NCBI GenBank assembly: GCA_964243295.1
Contig: CAXTEJ010000032.1
Location: forward strand, 1-38,160
Direction of reading: 5' to 3'
DNA: 38,160 nucleotides
Source: CAXTEJ01 sp964243295
GTDB taxonomy: Bacteria > Actinomycetota > Actinomycetes > Actinomycetales > Angustibacteraceae
Both the position numbers and the translations under genes were made by a program. This document shows positions 1 to 7,071 of the stretch, piece after piece. Under the pieces are notes generated by a model that did not search any database, was not told the DNA's origin, and saw only the letters and a program-made list of their open reading frames with translations. How positions within the stretch are numbered: the stretch's first letter is position 1; the number at the start of each line of letters is the position of its first letter.

Positions 1-71
1 GCTACCTCACCGCACACGCCGCCACGACCCCTTGACACACATAGAAGCGTCACGGCGAAGGGGCCGGGCCG

Positions 72-506
72 TCAGTCGTCGGTCAGCAGCGCCAGCACCG
101 GGTCGGGCAGCCGGCCCTCGGCGAGGTCGCGGACCGTCGTCCCCTCCAGGCACGCGCGCTCGGCCGCCCGCAACGCGAGCCACAGCTGCTGCACCGACCG
201 GGTGTCGTCGCCGTACGTCAGCTGCTCCGGCCGCAGCCCCCGGACGACGGCGAGCGGGCCGTCGATCGCCCGGATGACGTCGGCGACGCTGACGAGCCCC
301 GCGGCGCGGGCCAACCGGTGACCGCCCTCGCGGCCGCGCCGGCTCTCGACCAGGTCGGCGCGGCGCAGGTCGCGCAGGATCGCCTCGAGGAACCGGGCCG
401 GGATGGCCTGCGCCGTGGCCACGGACTCGCTGGTGTGCCAGCCGCCGTCGCGGGCCAGCACCACGCAGGCCCGCACCGCGTAGTCGACCCTCGCCGAGAG
501 CCGCAC
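72..506 (-). CDS. Rrf2-family transcriptional regulator
   Basis: A 144-residue protein with a winged helix-turn-helix at about residues 20-65, including the Rrf2-type wing sequence SRRGREGGHRLAR. Rrf2 proteins are dimeric DNA-binding repressors or activators, often sensing iron-sulfur clusters, nitric oxide or redox state. The usual three clustered cysteines of the IscR/NsrR type are absent: only Cys14 and one cysteine near residue 118 (RACLEG) are visible, so classical cluster binding is doubtful. I chose the GTG start at 506, which begins the conserved N-terminus VRLSARVDYAVRA and lies 5 bp after the prs stop. It is therefore probably the last gene of a glmU-prs-Rrf2 operon. The family call is firm; the target genes and ligand are unknown. 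Confidence 0.85.
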   Translation of the reverse strand: MRLSARVDYAVRACVVLARDGGWHTSESVATAQAIPARFLEAILRDLRRADLVESRRGREGGHRLARAAGLVSVADVIRAIDGPLAVVRGLRPEQLTYGDDTRSVQQLWLALRAAERACLEGTTVRDLAEGRLPDPVLALLTDD

Positions 507-511
507 CCGCC

Positions 512-1489
512 CTAGACCTGACCGTCGAACAGGCTGGTCACCGAGCCGTCGTCGAAGACCTCGCGGATCGCCCGCGCGATGAGCGGGGCGATCGACAGCA
601 CGGTCAGCTGGGGGAAGCGGTGGTCGTCGTCGATCGGCAGCGTGTCGGTGACGATGACCTCGCTGATCCGGCTGTCGCGCAGCCGCTCGACGGCCGGCCC
701 GGACAGCACCGCGTGGGTCGCTGCCACGAGGACCTCGGCGGCGCCCTGGTCGAACAGCGCGTCGGCCGCCTGCCGGATCGTGCCCGCGGTGTCGATCATG
801 TCGTCGACCAGCACGCAGGTGCGGCCGCGGACGGCACCGACGACCTCGTGCACCTTCACCTGGTTGGGCACGGTGGGGTCGCGCCGCTTGTGGATGATCG
901 CGAGCGGGGCGCCCAGCCGGTCGGACCACACGTCGGCGACCCGCACGCGTCCGGCGTCGGGGGAGACGATGGTCAGCCGGGCGCGGTCGACGCGGGCGCC
1001 GACGTACTGCGCGAGCAGCGGCAGCGCCCACAGGTGGTCGACCGGGCCGTCGAAGTAGCCCTGGATCTGCGCGGCGTGAAGGTCGACGCAGATCAGCCGG
1101 TCGGCGCCGGCGGTCTTGAACAGGTCGGCCATCAGCCGGGCGGAGATCGGCTCGCGGCCGCGGTGCTTCTTGTCCTGGCGGGCGTAGCCGTAGAACGGCA
1201 TGACGCAGCTGATGCGGTGGGCCGAGGCGCGCTTGAGCGCGTCGGTCATGATCAGCTGCTCCATGATCCACTGGTTGATCGGTGTGGTGTGGCTCTGGAT
1301 CACGAAGGCGTCGCAGCCGCGCAGGCTCTCCTGGAACCGCACGTAGATCTCGCCGTTGGCGAAGTCGTAGGCCGTCGTGTCGACCAGCTCGACCTTGAGC
1401 TCGGCGGCGACCGCCGTGGCGAGCTCGGGGTGACCGCGCCCGCTGATGAGCACCAGCCGCTTCTCGCCGGTCGCGGTCAGCCGGGTCAC
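512..1489 (-). CDS. prs: ribose-phosphate pyrophosphokinase (PRPP synthetase)
   Basis: Cytosolic enzyme transferring pyrophosphate from ATP to ribose 5-phosphate to make PRPP for nucleotide, histidine and tryptophan synthesis and, in actinobacteria, for decaprenyl-phosphoryl arabinose. The 325-residue length is normal. Visible family motifs are FANGEIYVRFQES near the N-terminus, RQDKKHRGREPIS, the DLHAAQIQGYFDGP segment that binds the metal-nucleotide complex, and the PRPP-loop VLVDDMIDTAGT near residue 230. The GTG start at 1489 overlaps the glmU stop by 4 bp (GTGA), indicating translational coupling. Pairing with glmU is the standard actinobacterial arrangement. No odd features. Confidence 0.97.
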   Translation of the reverse strand: MTRLTATGEKRLVLISGRGHPELATAVAAELKVELVDTTAYDFANGEIYVRFQESLRGCDAFVIQSHTTPINQWIMEQLIMTDALKRASAHRISCVMPFYGYARQDKKHRGREPISARLMADLFKTAGADRLICVDLHAAQIQGYFDGPVDHLWALPLLAQYVGARVDRARLTIVSPDAGRVRVADVWSDRLGAPLAIIHKRRDPTVPNQVKVHEVVGAVRGRTCVLVDDMIDTAGTIRQAADALFDQGAAEVLVAATHAVLSGPAVERLRDSRISEVIVTDTLPIDDDHRFPQLTVLSIAPLIARAIREVFDDGSVTSLFDGQV

Positions 1490-2928
1490 GCGTCGTCCCC
1501 CGCGGCCAGCGCGGCGGCGGCGGCCTCGGCGGACGGCGTGCCGGCCCGCTTGCGCAGCACCCACCCTTCGATGGTGCGCTGTCCGGCGCCGTTGACCGCG
1601 AGCGCACCGGGCGGGACGTCGGCACGCACCACGGTGCCCGCCCCGGTGTAGGCGCCGTCCCCGACGCTCACCGGCGCGACGAACATGTTGTCCGAGCCGG
1701 TGCGGCAGTGGCTGCCGACGGTCGTGCGGTTCTTGGTGACGCCGTCGTAGTTGACGAACACCGACGCGGCGCCGATGTTGCTGTGCTCGCCGATGGTCGC
1801 GTCGCCGACGTACGACAGGTGGGGCACCTTCGAGCCGGCCCCGATGTCGGCGTTCTTGGTCTCGACGAACGTGCCGATCTTGCCGGACTCGCCCAGCCGG
1901 GTGCCCGGCCGCAGGAAGGCGAACGGCCCGACGCTCGCGCGCGGCCCGATCACCGCCTCGCTGCCGTGGGTGCGCACGACCTGGGCGCCCGCCCCGACCT
2001 CGACGTCGCGCAGCGTGGTGTCGGGGCCGACGACCGCGCCGGTCGCGACGGTCGTCGCGCCCAGCAGCTGGGTGCCCGGCAGCACGGTGACGTCGTTCTC
2101 GAGCCGCGCCCGGACGTCGAACCAGGTCGTGGCCGGGTCGACGACGGTCACGCCCTCGCGCATCCAGTGCTCGACGACCCGACGGTTCAGCTCGCGGCCG
2201 AGCGCGGCGAGCTGCACCCGGTCGTTGACGCCCTCGACCTGCCACACGTCGTCGGTCACCAGCGCCGCGACCCGGCCGCCGGCGGCGCGGGCGATGCCCA
2301 GCACGTCGGTGAGGTAGACCTCGCCCTGGGCGTTGGCGGCGCCGACCTGGGCGAGCGAGGTGGCGAGCACGTCGGCGTCGAAGGCGTAGATGCCGGAGTT
2401 GATCTCGTCGACCGCGCGCTGCGCCTCATCGGCGTCGCGGTGCTCGACGACGGCCTCGACCGTGCCGTCGTCGGCCCGGATGACGCGGCCGTAGCCGGTC
2501 GGGTCGGGCACCCGCGCGGTCAGCACCGTCACGGCGTCGCCCGCCGCCTGGTGCTCGGCGACCAGCGCGCGGAGCGTGCCGACGTCCAGCAGGGGCACGT
2601 CGCCGTAGGTGACGACGACCGTGCCGGTCAGCGGCCCGAGCGCCGCGAGCCCGCACTGCACCGCGCGGCCGGTGCCCTTGACGTCGTCCTGGTCGGCGAC
2701 GACGACCTGCGGCGCCACCTCGGCGGCGTGGGCGGCCACGCGGTCGCGCTCGTGGCGGACGACGACCACCAGCTGGTCAGGGTCGAGCGCGGCGGCGGCG
2801 TGCAGCGCGTGACCGAGCAGGCTGCGCCCGCCGATCTCGTGCAGCACCTTGGGGGTGCTCGAGCGCATGCGCGTGCCCTCACCCGCGGCGAGGACGACGA
2901 CGGCGGCCGGACGACGGGGCGGGCTCAC
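1486..2928 (-). CDS. glmU: bifunctional UDP-GlcNAc pyrophosphorylase / glucosamine-1-P acetyltransferase
   Basis: Makes UDP-N-acetylglucosamine for peptidoglycan: the N-terminal domain uridylylates GlcNAc-1-P and the C-terminal domain acetylates glucosamine-1-P. The protein has 480 residues. The pyrophosphorylase domain opens with LAAGEGTRMRSSTPKVLHE (about residues 13-31). The left-handed beta-helix acetyltransferase domain begins near residue 260 and carries RPGTRLGESGKIGTFVETKN and the active-site region HLSYVGDATIGEHSNIGA. A GTG start at 2928 is preceded by GGAGG (on the minus strand, 2938-2942) with 9-nt spacing. It is first in the glmU-prs-Rrf2 operon, reading away from the neighbouring tRNA. 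Confidence 0.97.
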   Translation of the reverse strand: MSPPRRPAAVVVLAAGEGTRMRSSTPKVLHEIGGRSLLGHALHAAAALDPDQLVVVVRHERDRVAAHAAEVAPQVVVADQDDVKGTGRAVQCGLAALGPLTGTVVVTYGDVPLLDVGTLRALVAEHQAAGDAVTVLTARVPDPTGYGRVIRADDGTVEAVVEHRDADEAQRAVDEINSGIYAFDADVLATSLAQVGAANAQGEVYLTDVLGIARAAGGRVAALVTDDVWQVEGVNDRVQLAALGRELNRRVVEHWMREGVTVVDPATTWFDVRARLENDVTVLPGTQLLGATTVATGAVVGPDTTLRDVEVGAGAQVVRTHGSEAVIGPRASVGPFAFLRPGTRLGESGKIGTFVETKNADIGAGSKVPHLSYVGDATIGEHSNIGAASVFVNYDGVTKNRTTVGSHCRTGSDNMFVAPVSVGDGAYTGAGTVVRADVPPGALAVNGAGQRTIEGWVLRKRAGTPSAEAAAAALAAGDDA

Positions 2929-2965
2929 GCGGCTGGTCCTCCAACGGGGGGCGGTCGGCGTGTGG

Positions 2966-2971
2966 ATGCTA
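2966..2971 (-). promoter_or_regulatory. candidate -10 box for glmU operon
   Basis: The minus strand reads TAGCAT, fitting the actinobacterial TAnnnT consensus, about 38 bp upstream of the glmU GTG. I see no convincing -35 hexamer at the usual distance. This is inference from position and consensus only. Confidence 0.3.
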
Positions 2972-3009
2972 CCGCCGCAGCCGCGGCGCCGGCCGCGGTC
3001 GGCAGGCCG

Positions 3010-3081
3010 CTCCGCCCCCCCGATTCGAACGGGGACTGCACGGCTCCAAAGGCCGGCGTGCTGCCGTTACACCAGGGCGGA
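3010..3081 (-). tRNA. tRNA-Gln (anticodon TTG)
   Basis: Read on the minus strand, a complete 72-nt cloverleaf: acceptor stem TCCGCCC pairing with GGGCGGA, D-arm GTGTAACGGCAGCAC, anticodon loop CTTTGGA with anticodon TTG (plus-strand 3047-3049), T-arm CCCCGTTCGAATCGGGG and discriminator G. CCA is not encoded, as usual in actinobacteria. The anticodon stem has one non-pair at its outer end. It sits between glmU and the TetR gene. Confidence 0.96.
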
Positions 3082-3173
3082 TCGCGACGCTCGAGGTGCG
3101 CTCACGCGCGCGCGACCGCACAGTCTGCCAGGGCTGCGAGGGCCCGGCTCTCACGGCGGGCATGATGGGCGCC

Positions 3174-3857
3174 ATGACCAGCCCCGCCCCGCGCGGCGCC
3201 GGGGGGGCGGCAGGACGGCCGGCGCCCGGGCGTGCCCCCCGCGCCCGCATGACCGGCGCCCAGCGGCGCGAGCAGCTGCTGGACGTCGGCCGCGGGCTGT
3301 TCGCCGACAAGGGTTTCGAGGGCACCACCGTCGAGGAGATCGCGGCCCGCGCCGAGGTCAGCAAGCCGGTCGTCTACGAGCACTTCGGCGGCAAGGAGGG
3401 CCTGTACGCCGTCGTCGTCGACCGCGAGATCCGCCAGCTGCTCGCTGCGGTCACCACGGCGCTGACGAGTGCCGGCGACCCCCGCGTGCTGCTCGAGCGG
3501 GCGGCGCTGGGCCTGCTCGACTACATCGAGTCCTCCACCGACGGCTTCCGGATCCTGGTGCGCGACTCCCCCGTCCCCCAGACCACGGGCACCTTCGCCA
3601 GCCTCATCAGCGACGTCGCGAGCCAGGTCGAGCACCTGCTCGCCGCCGAGTTCACCCGTCGCCGGCTCGACCCGGCGTCCGCCCCGATGTACGCCCAGGC
3701 CCTCGTCGGCATGGTGGCCCTCACCGGCCAGTGGTGGCTCGACACCCGCAGTCCCGCCAAGGACGAGGTCGCGGCCCACCTGGTGAACCTCGCCTGGAAC
3801 GGGCTGTCGGGCATGGAGGCCGCCCCCACGCTGCGCTCGGCCCGGCGCCCTGACTGA
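3174..3857 (+). CDS. TetR/AcrR-family transcriptional regulator
   Basis: A 227-residue one-component regulator. The N-terminal helix-turn-helix is clear: GLFADKGFEGTTVEEIAARA, then VSKPVVYEHFGGKEGLY, at about residues 40-80. The remaining roughly 140 residues form the variable helical ligand domain. A proline/alanine/glycine-rich N-terminal extension precedes the HTH. In-frame ATGs at 3162, 3165 and 3174, and another at 3249 just before the HTH, make the start uncertain; I chose 3174. A TetR gene next to glmU is conserved in actinobacteria (compare Rv1019 beside Rv1018c glmU), so this belongs to the core block. Ligand and targets cannot be read from the sequence. Confidence 0.88.
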   Translation: MTSPAPRGAGGAAGRPAPGRAPRARMTGAQRREQLLDVGRGLFADKGFEGTTVEEIAARAEVSKPVVYEHFGGKEGLYAVVVDREIRQLLAAVTTALTSAGDPRVLLERAALGLLDYIESSTDGFRILVRDSPVPQTTGTFASLISDVASQVEHLLAAEFTRRRLDPASAPMYAQALVGMVALTGQWWLDTRSPAKDEVAAHLVNLAWNGLSGMEAAPTLRSARRPD

Positions 3858-3900
3858 CGTCCGACTCGACGGCCGTGACCGCCCGGGACCAGATCCGGCT

Positions 3901-3932
3901 CTGTACAGTTCGTGGTAGGCGAGTTGTACAGT
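3901..3932 (+). promoter_or_regulatory. candidate vapB1 promoter and paired operator
   Basis: The palindrome CTGTACAG (3901-3908) is followed by a second TGTACA (3925-3930), 23 bp centre to centre. The second overlaps a TACAGT -10-like box (3927-3932) that ends 5 bp before the ATG at 3938. Two identical palindromes over the start site are what an autorepressing toxin-antitoxin complex would bind. Binding is inferred. Confidence 0.5.
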
Positions 3933-3937
3933 GGCGC

Positions 3938-4201
3938 ATGGACATCGCCATCAGCGTCTTCCGCGCCGAGCTGTCCCGGTGGATCGAGCGCGCGCGGGCC
4001 GGCGAGGAGGTCGTCGTCACCGAACGGGGCACCCCCGTCGTCCGGCTGGTGCCCGTAGGGACCGCACCGCTGCTCGATCAGCTCGTGCAGAGCGGTGTGC
4101 TGAGCCGGCCCGAACGGGCCGACCGACCGACCGCACGCGGGGCCACTCGAGCCCGGGCGCGCGGCCCGGTGGCCGACCTCGTCAGCGAGCAGCGCGACTA
4201 G
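3938..4201 (+). CDS. type II antitoxin, Phd/VapB-like
   Basis: An 87-residue protein with the Phd/YefM-type N-terminal fold: the region MDIAISVFRAELSRWIERAR, then GEEVVVTERGTPVVRLVP (about residues 20-41), resembles the DNA-binding strand-helix arrangement of prevent-host-death antitoxins. The arginine- and proline-rich C-terminal half would be the toxin-neutralising tail. The ATG at 3938 has no Shine-Dalgarno and lies 5 bp after a TACAGT box, suggesting a leaderless message. The PIN-domain toxin gene begins 4 bp after the stop, so the two form an operon. It probably represses its own promoter through the TGTACA repeats upstream. Confidence 0.85.
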   Translation: MDIAISVFRAELSRWIERARAGEEVVVTERGTPVVRLVPVGTAPLLDQLVQSGVLSRPERADRPTARGATRARARGPVADLVSEQRD

Positions 4202-4205
4202 CGAC

Positions 4206-4631
4206 GTGGCCATCGTCTACTTCCACAGCAGCGCCTTCGTCAAGCTGCTCGTCGAGGAGGCGGGCAGCGATGTCGCCGCCACGCTCTGGGACGGGTGCGA
4301 CGCCGCGGTCTCCAGCAGGCTCGCCTACCCCGAGGTGCGAGTCGCGCTGGCCGCAGCCCGGCGTGCTCGTCGCCTGACCTGCACTGGCCTCGCTCAGGGT
4401 GAGGCGGCCTGGGAGGAGTACTGGGCGGCCACACGTGCGGTCGAGCTCACTCCCGTCGTCAGCGCGCACGCCGGGACGCTGGCCAGCGCCCACGCGCTCA
4501 GGGGCGCCGACGCCGTGCACCTCGCCAGCGTGCTCGCGGTCGGCGCCGGCGTCACGGTGCTCGCCGCCTGGGACCAGCGACTGCGGGACGGGGCGCTCGC
4601 GGCCGGCGTGCACGTGGCACCGCTGGGCTGA
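4206..4631 (+). CDS. PIN-domain VapC-like toxin, first catalytic Asp replaced by His
   Basis: A 141-residue PIN-domain protein. VapC toxins are Mg-dependent ribonucleases with four acidic residues. The N-terminus reads VYFHSSAFVKLL where the family has VY(L/F)D(T/S)SALVKL, so residue 7 is His instead of the first metal-binding Asp. The codon is CAC; a single base change gives GAC. The other acidic positions look intact: Glu43 in AYPEVRVAL, Asp102 in GADAVHLASV and Asp123 in AAWDQRLRD. The GTG start at 4206 lies 4 bp after the antitoxin stop. The toxin may be catalytically weakened, or this may be a natural variant or a sequence error. Confidence 0.85.
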   Translation: MAIVYFHSSAFVKLLVEEAGSDVAATLWDGCDAAVSSRLAYPEVRVALAAARRARRLTCTGLAQGEAAWEEYWAATRAVELTPVVSAHAGTLASAHALRGADAVHLASVLAVGAGVTVLAAWDQRLRDGALAAGVHVAPLG

Positions 4632-4667
4632 GCCACGCGACTCAACCCCGGAGCGCGCGCGGGCCGA

Positions 4668-5270
4668 TCACCCGGTCACGTCGGACCACAGACCGGCGGG
4701 GCGGGCGCGCACGTGCATGCGCTCGCCCTGCCGGCCGAACAGCGAGAGAAACTCGACGGGCTCGGGGCCGGGGTTGCCGAACCAGTGCGGGGTGCGGGTG
4801 CTGAACTCGGCGGCCTCGCCGGCGGGCAGCACCAGGTCGTGGGCGCCCAGCACGAGCCGCAGCCGCCCGCTCAGCACGTAGAGCCACTCGTAGCCGTCGT
4901 GGGTCTGCGGGTCGGGCTCGGTGTAGCGCGGCGAGGCGGGCATGAGGTGCTTGAAGGCCTGCAGCCCGTCGGTGCGCCGCGACAGCGGCAGGATCGTCAT
5001 GCCGTGGCGCTGCACCGGCCGGGGGTGGATGCGCGGGTCACCGGTCGCCGGGGCGCCGACGAGCTCGTCGAGCGGCACGCGGTGGGCCCGGGCCAGCGGC
5101 AGCAGCAGCTCGAGGTTCGGGCGGCGCTGCCCGGACTCCAGGCGCGACAGGGTGCTGACGGAGATGCCGGTCTGCTGCGACAGCTCGGCCAGGGTCGCGC
5201 CGCCGCGCTGGCGCAGCGCCCGCAGCCGCGGGCCGACCGCCTCCAGCACGTCCTGCACGTCGTCACCCAT
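4668..5270 (-). CDS. XRE-family regulator with C-terminal cupin domain
   Basis: A 200-residue protein with a lambda-repressor-like HTH at about residues 12-66 (TLAELSQQTGISVSTLSRLE, then SGQRRPNLELLLPLARA) and a small beta-barrel cupin domain at about 110-190 (THDGYEWLYVLSGRLRLVLG, then HDLVLPAGEAAEFSTRTPHW). The family comprises dimeric repressors whose cupin binds a small ligand. The start ATG at 5270 gives the conserved MGDDVQDVLEAVGPRLRALR. The gene is divergent from the methyltransferase at 5362, with an inverted repeat between them, so it probably controls that gene and itself. The ligand is unknown. Confidence 0.9.
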   Translation of the reverse strand: MGDDVQDVLEAVGPRLRALRQRGGATLAELSQQTGISVSTLSRLESGQRRPNLELLLPLARAHRVPLDELVGAPATGDPRIHPRPVQRHGMTILPLSRRTDGLQAFKHLMPASPRYTEPDPQTHDGYEWLYVLSGRLRLVLGAHDLVLPAGEAAEFSTRTPHWFGNPGPEPVEFLSLFGRQGERMHVRARPAGLWSDVTG

Positions 5271-5290
5271 GCGCTGACCGTGGCACGCGG

Positions 5291-5307
5291 CTTGCTGTTC
5301 CGGCAAG
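5291..5307. promoter_or_regulatory. candidate operator between cupin regulator and methyltransferase
   Basis: A perfect inverted repeat, CTTGC-N7-GCAAG, lies in the 91-bp divergent intergenic region. It is the only clear dyad there and is a natural site for the adjacent XRE-cupin regulator. Inferred from symmetry and position. Confidence 0.45.
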
Positions 5308-5361
5308 GGCGCTAGGTGGTGGGGGGCGTTCGGAGCGACCCTCGGCGTGGAGGTGGTCACC

Positions 5362-5979
5362 GTGACCCAGGTGCAGCAGCAGCAGGACGAGTGGGACGAG
5401 CGGTACGCCGCCGTCGAGCAGGTCTGGAGCGGCGACCCGAACGGCGCCCTCGTCGCCGAGGTGGCCGACCTGCCGCCCGGGCGGGCGCTGGACGTCGGCT
5501 GCGGCGAGGGCGCCGACGCCATCTGGCTCGCCTCGCGGGGGTGGCAGGTCACGGCGCTCGACGTGTCGCAGGTGGCTCTGCACCGGGCGGCGCGCCACGG
5601 CGCCGCGGCGGGCGCGCGGGTCGAGTGGCTGCACGCCGGCCTGCTCGACGCCGACCTCACGTCGTACGACCTGGTGTCGGCGCAGTACCCCGCGCTGCCC
5701 CGCACCGGCCCGGACGACGAGGCGAACCAGCGCGCGCTGCTGGCCGCGGTGGCGGCCGGGGGCACCCTGCTCGTCGTCCACCACGACCTCGCCGCCGAGC
5801 ACGGGCACGAGCACACCGGCTTCGACCCCGCCGACTACGTCATGCCCGCCGACATCACGCGGCTGCTCGACGGCGACTGGCGGATCGAGGTCGACGAGCA
5901 GCGGCCGCGGCACGTGACGACCGGCGCCGGCGCCGGCCACGTGGGCGACCTGGTGCTGCGAGCGCGACGGCTGCGGTGA
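5362..5979 (+). CDS. class I SAM-dependent methyltransferase (TehB-like)
   Basis: A 205-residue cytosolic methyltransferase. Motif I is ALDVGCGEGADAIWLASRGW (about residues 46-65), followed by VTALDVSQVAL with the acidic residue that contacts SAM ribose. The short N-terminus with DEWDERYAA and the overall size resemble TehB/UbiE-like small-molecule methyltransferases; the substrate cannot be read. The GTG at 5362 is preferred over upstream in-frame GTGs because GGAGG (5349-5353) lies 8 nt before it. It is divergent from the cupin-XRE regulator, a pairing common in actinobacteria, and likely regulated by it. Confidence 0.88.
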   Translation: MTQVQQQQDEWDERYAAVEQVWSGDPNGALVAEVADLPPGRALDVGCGEGADAIWLASRGWQVTALDVSQVALHRAARHGAAAGARVEWLHAGLLDADLTSYDLVSAQYPALPRTGPDDEANQRALLAAVAAGGTLLVVHHDLAAEHGHEHTGFDPADYVMPADITRLLDGDWRIEVDEQRPRHVTTGAGAGHVGDLVLRARRLR

Positions 5980-6019
5980 GTCCGCGGCGTCGCGGTCTCG
6001 CCGGTGACACCATGGAGCC

Positions 6020-6256
6020 GTGGGTGAGGCGACGGTGCGTGAGCTGCGAAACCAGGCTGGTCGCGTGCTCGACCGGGTGCTCGCAGGCGAGCGCATCACG
6101 ATCACGCGCGACGGCCGCGCGGTCGCCCGCCTGGAGCCGGCTGCCCGCGGGCGCCTCGGCGCCAGCGCCCTCATCGACCGCTTCCGCCGGCTGCCGGACG
6201 TCGACGCACGGCGGTTGCGCGACGACGTCGACGCTGGGCTCGACCAGCGGTTGTGA
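6020..6256 (+). CDS. type II antitoxin, Phd/YefM-like
   Basis: A 78-residue antitoxin. The N-terminal half, ATVRELRNQAGRVLDRVLAG, then ERITITRDGRAVARLEPAAR, is typical of the prevent-host-death/YefM fold that binds operator DNA; the C-terminal charged helix (FRRLPDVDARRLRDDVDAGL) would wrap the toxin. The GTG at 6020 is taken as start because homologues begin with a similar M-G-E-x-x-V-R-E-L; an alternative GTG at 6035 has GAGG 5 nt upstream. The stop overlaps the toxin start by 4 bp (GTGA). It forms a second VapBC-type pair about 2 kb from the first. Confidence 0.88.
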   Translation: MGEATVRELRNQAGRVLDRVLAGERITITRDGRAVARLEPAARGRLGASALIDRFRRLPDVDARRLRDDVDAGLDQRL

Positions 6257-6669
6257 CCGCTCACCCGGTGGGGCCCGTCGACAGCAACGTCGTCGTCCTG
6301 CTCGGCCGGCTGCGCGCCGACGACCTGCCGGCGGAGCCGGTGATCACGGCGGTCACCCTGGCTGAGCTCTCCGTCGGTCCGCTCGTGACCGATGACCCCG
6401 TGGAGCGGGCGGCACGCCAGTCGCGGCTGCAGGAGACGGAGTCAGCCTTCGACCCCCTGCCGTTCGACGCAGGGGCCGCCCGCGCGTTCGGCCGGCTTGC
6501 ATCCGAGGTGACGCGTTCCGGACGCGCCCTGCGTCCGCGCGCCCTCGACGTGCTCATAGCCGCTGTCGCCGTGGCGAACGAGCTACCGCTCTACACGTGC
6601 AACCCAGCTGACTTCACCGGCATGTCCGAGCTGGAGCTCGTGGCGGTGCGGCACCCCGACACCCGCTGA
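6253..6669 (+). CDS. PIN-domain ribonuclease toxin (VapC-like)
   Basis: A 138-residue VapC-type PIN protein. All four acidic positions are present: Asp10 (GPVDSNVVVLL), Glu38 (TLAELSVG), Asp99 (RALDVLIAAVA) and Asp120 (CNPADFTG). VapC toxins cleave tRNA or rRNA when their antitoxin is lost. The GTG start overlaps the antitoxin stop, so translation is coupled. Unlike the first PIN toxin in this window it looks catalytically intact. A dispersed repeat copy begins 8 bp after the stop. Confidence 0.9.
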   Translation: MTAHPVGPVDSNVVVLLGRLRADDLPAEPVITAVTLAELSVGPLVTDDPVERAARQSRLQETESAFDPLPFDAGAARAFGRLASEVTRSGRALRPRALDVLIAAVAVANELPLYTCNPADFTGMSELELVAVRHPDTR

Positions 6670-6676
6670 GCGGGCC

Positions 6677-6698
6677 GGAGTTGCATGATCACGGGGGG
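6677..6698 (-). repeat. dispersed GTGATCATGC repeat, single copy
   Basis: The plus strand holds TTGCATGATCACGGGGGG, matching the core of the repeat family at 31377-31445 and 35488-35905 in its reverse orientation. It lies in the 33-bp gap between the convergent ends of the second VapC-like toxin and the glyoxalase-like gene. Confidence 0.75.
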
Positions 6699-6702
6699 TG
6701 GG

Positions 6703-7071
6703 TCAGCCCTGCTGCAGCTCGATCCGGTTGCCGACGGGGTCGGCGGTGTGGAAGCGCCGCAGCCCGGGGATCGACTCGTCCCACGTGACCGGCAGCCCCG
6801 CGGCGTTGCAGGCGGCGGCTGCGCGGTCGACGTCGCTGACCGTGATGCCGGGGTGAGCCTTGCGGGCGGGCGCGAACGGCTCCTCGACGCCGCAGTGGAT
6901 CTCGGCGGTGCCCGACCGGAACCACGCACCGCCGCGGGCGGCGAGCACCGGCGGCTTCGGCTTCTCGGTCATGGCGAGCACGCCGACGTAGAACCCGCGC
7001 AGCAGGTCCTCGCTGCCGGCGGGGCAGGCGACCTGCACGTGGTCGATGCCGGTGACAAGGGGCTCGCTCAC
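6703..7071 (-). CDS. glyoxalase/bleomycin-resistance (VOC) family protein
   Basis: A 122-residue single VOC domain of paired beta-alpha-beta-beta-beta modules. It opens with GIDHVQVACPAGSEDLLRGF, with a candidate metal-ligand His in DHVQ, and ends FHTADPVGNRIELQQG with the usual Glu ligand near the C-terminus. The family includes glyoxalase I, dioxygenases and drug-binding proteins; the substrate is not evident. The GTG start at 7071 overlaps the stop of the upstream Tam-like methyltransferase by 4 bp (GTGA), so the two are co-translated and may act on the same compound. Expression is likely controlled with that gene by the divergent MarR regulator. Confidence 0.88.
   Translation of the reverse strand: MSEPLVTGIDHVQVACPAGSEDLLRGFYVGVLAMTEKPKPPVLAARGGAWFRSGTAEIHCGVEEPFAPARKAHPGITVSDVDRAAAACNAAGLPVTWDESIPGLRRFHTADPVGNRIELQQG

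Noticed and set aside
620..3165. Long plus-strand open frames opposite prs and glmU
   Set aside because: Arg/Ala/Gly/Val-rich translations with no recognisable motifs; typical antisense shadows in high-GC DNA.
5347..5361. Upstream GTG starts for the TehB-like methyltransferase
   Set aside because: GGAGG at 5349-5353 is correctly spaced only for the GTG at 5362.
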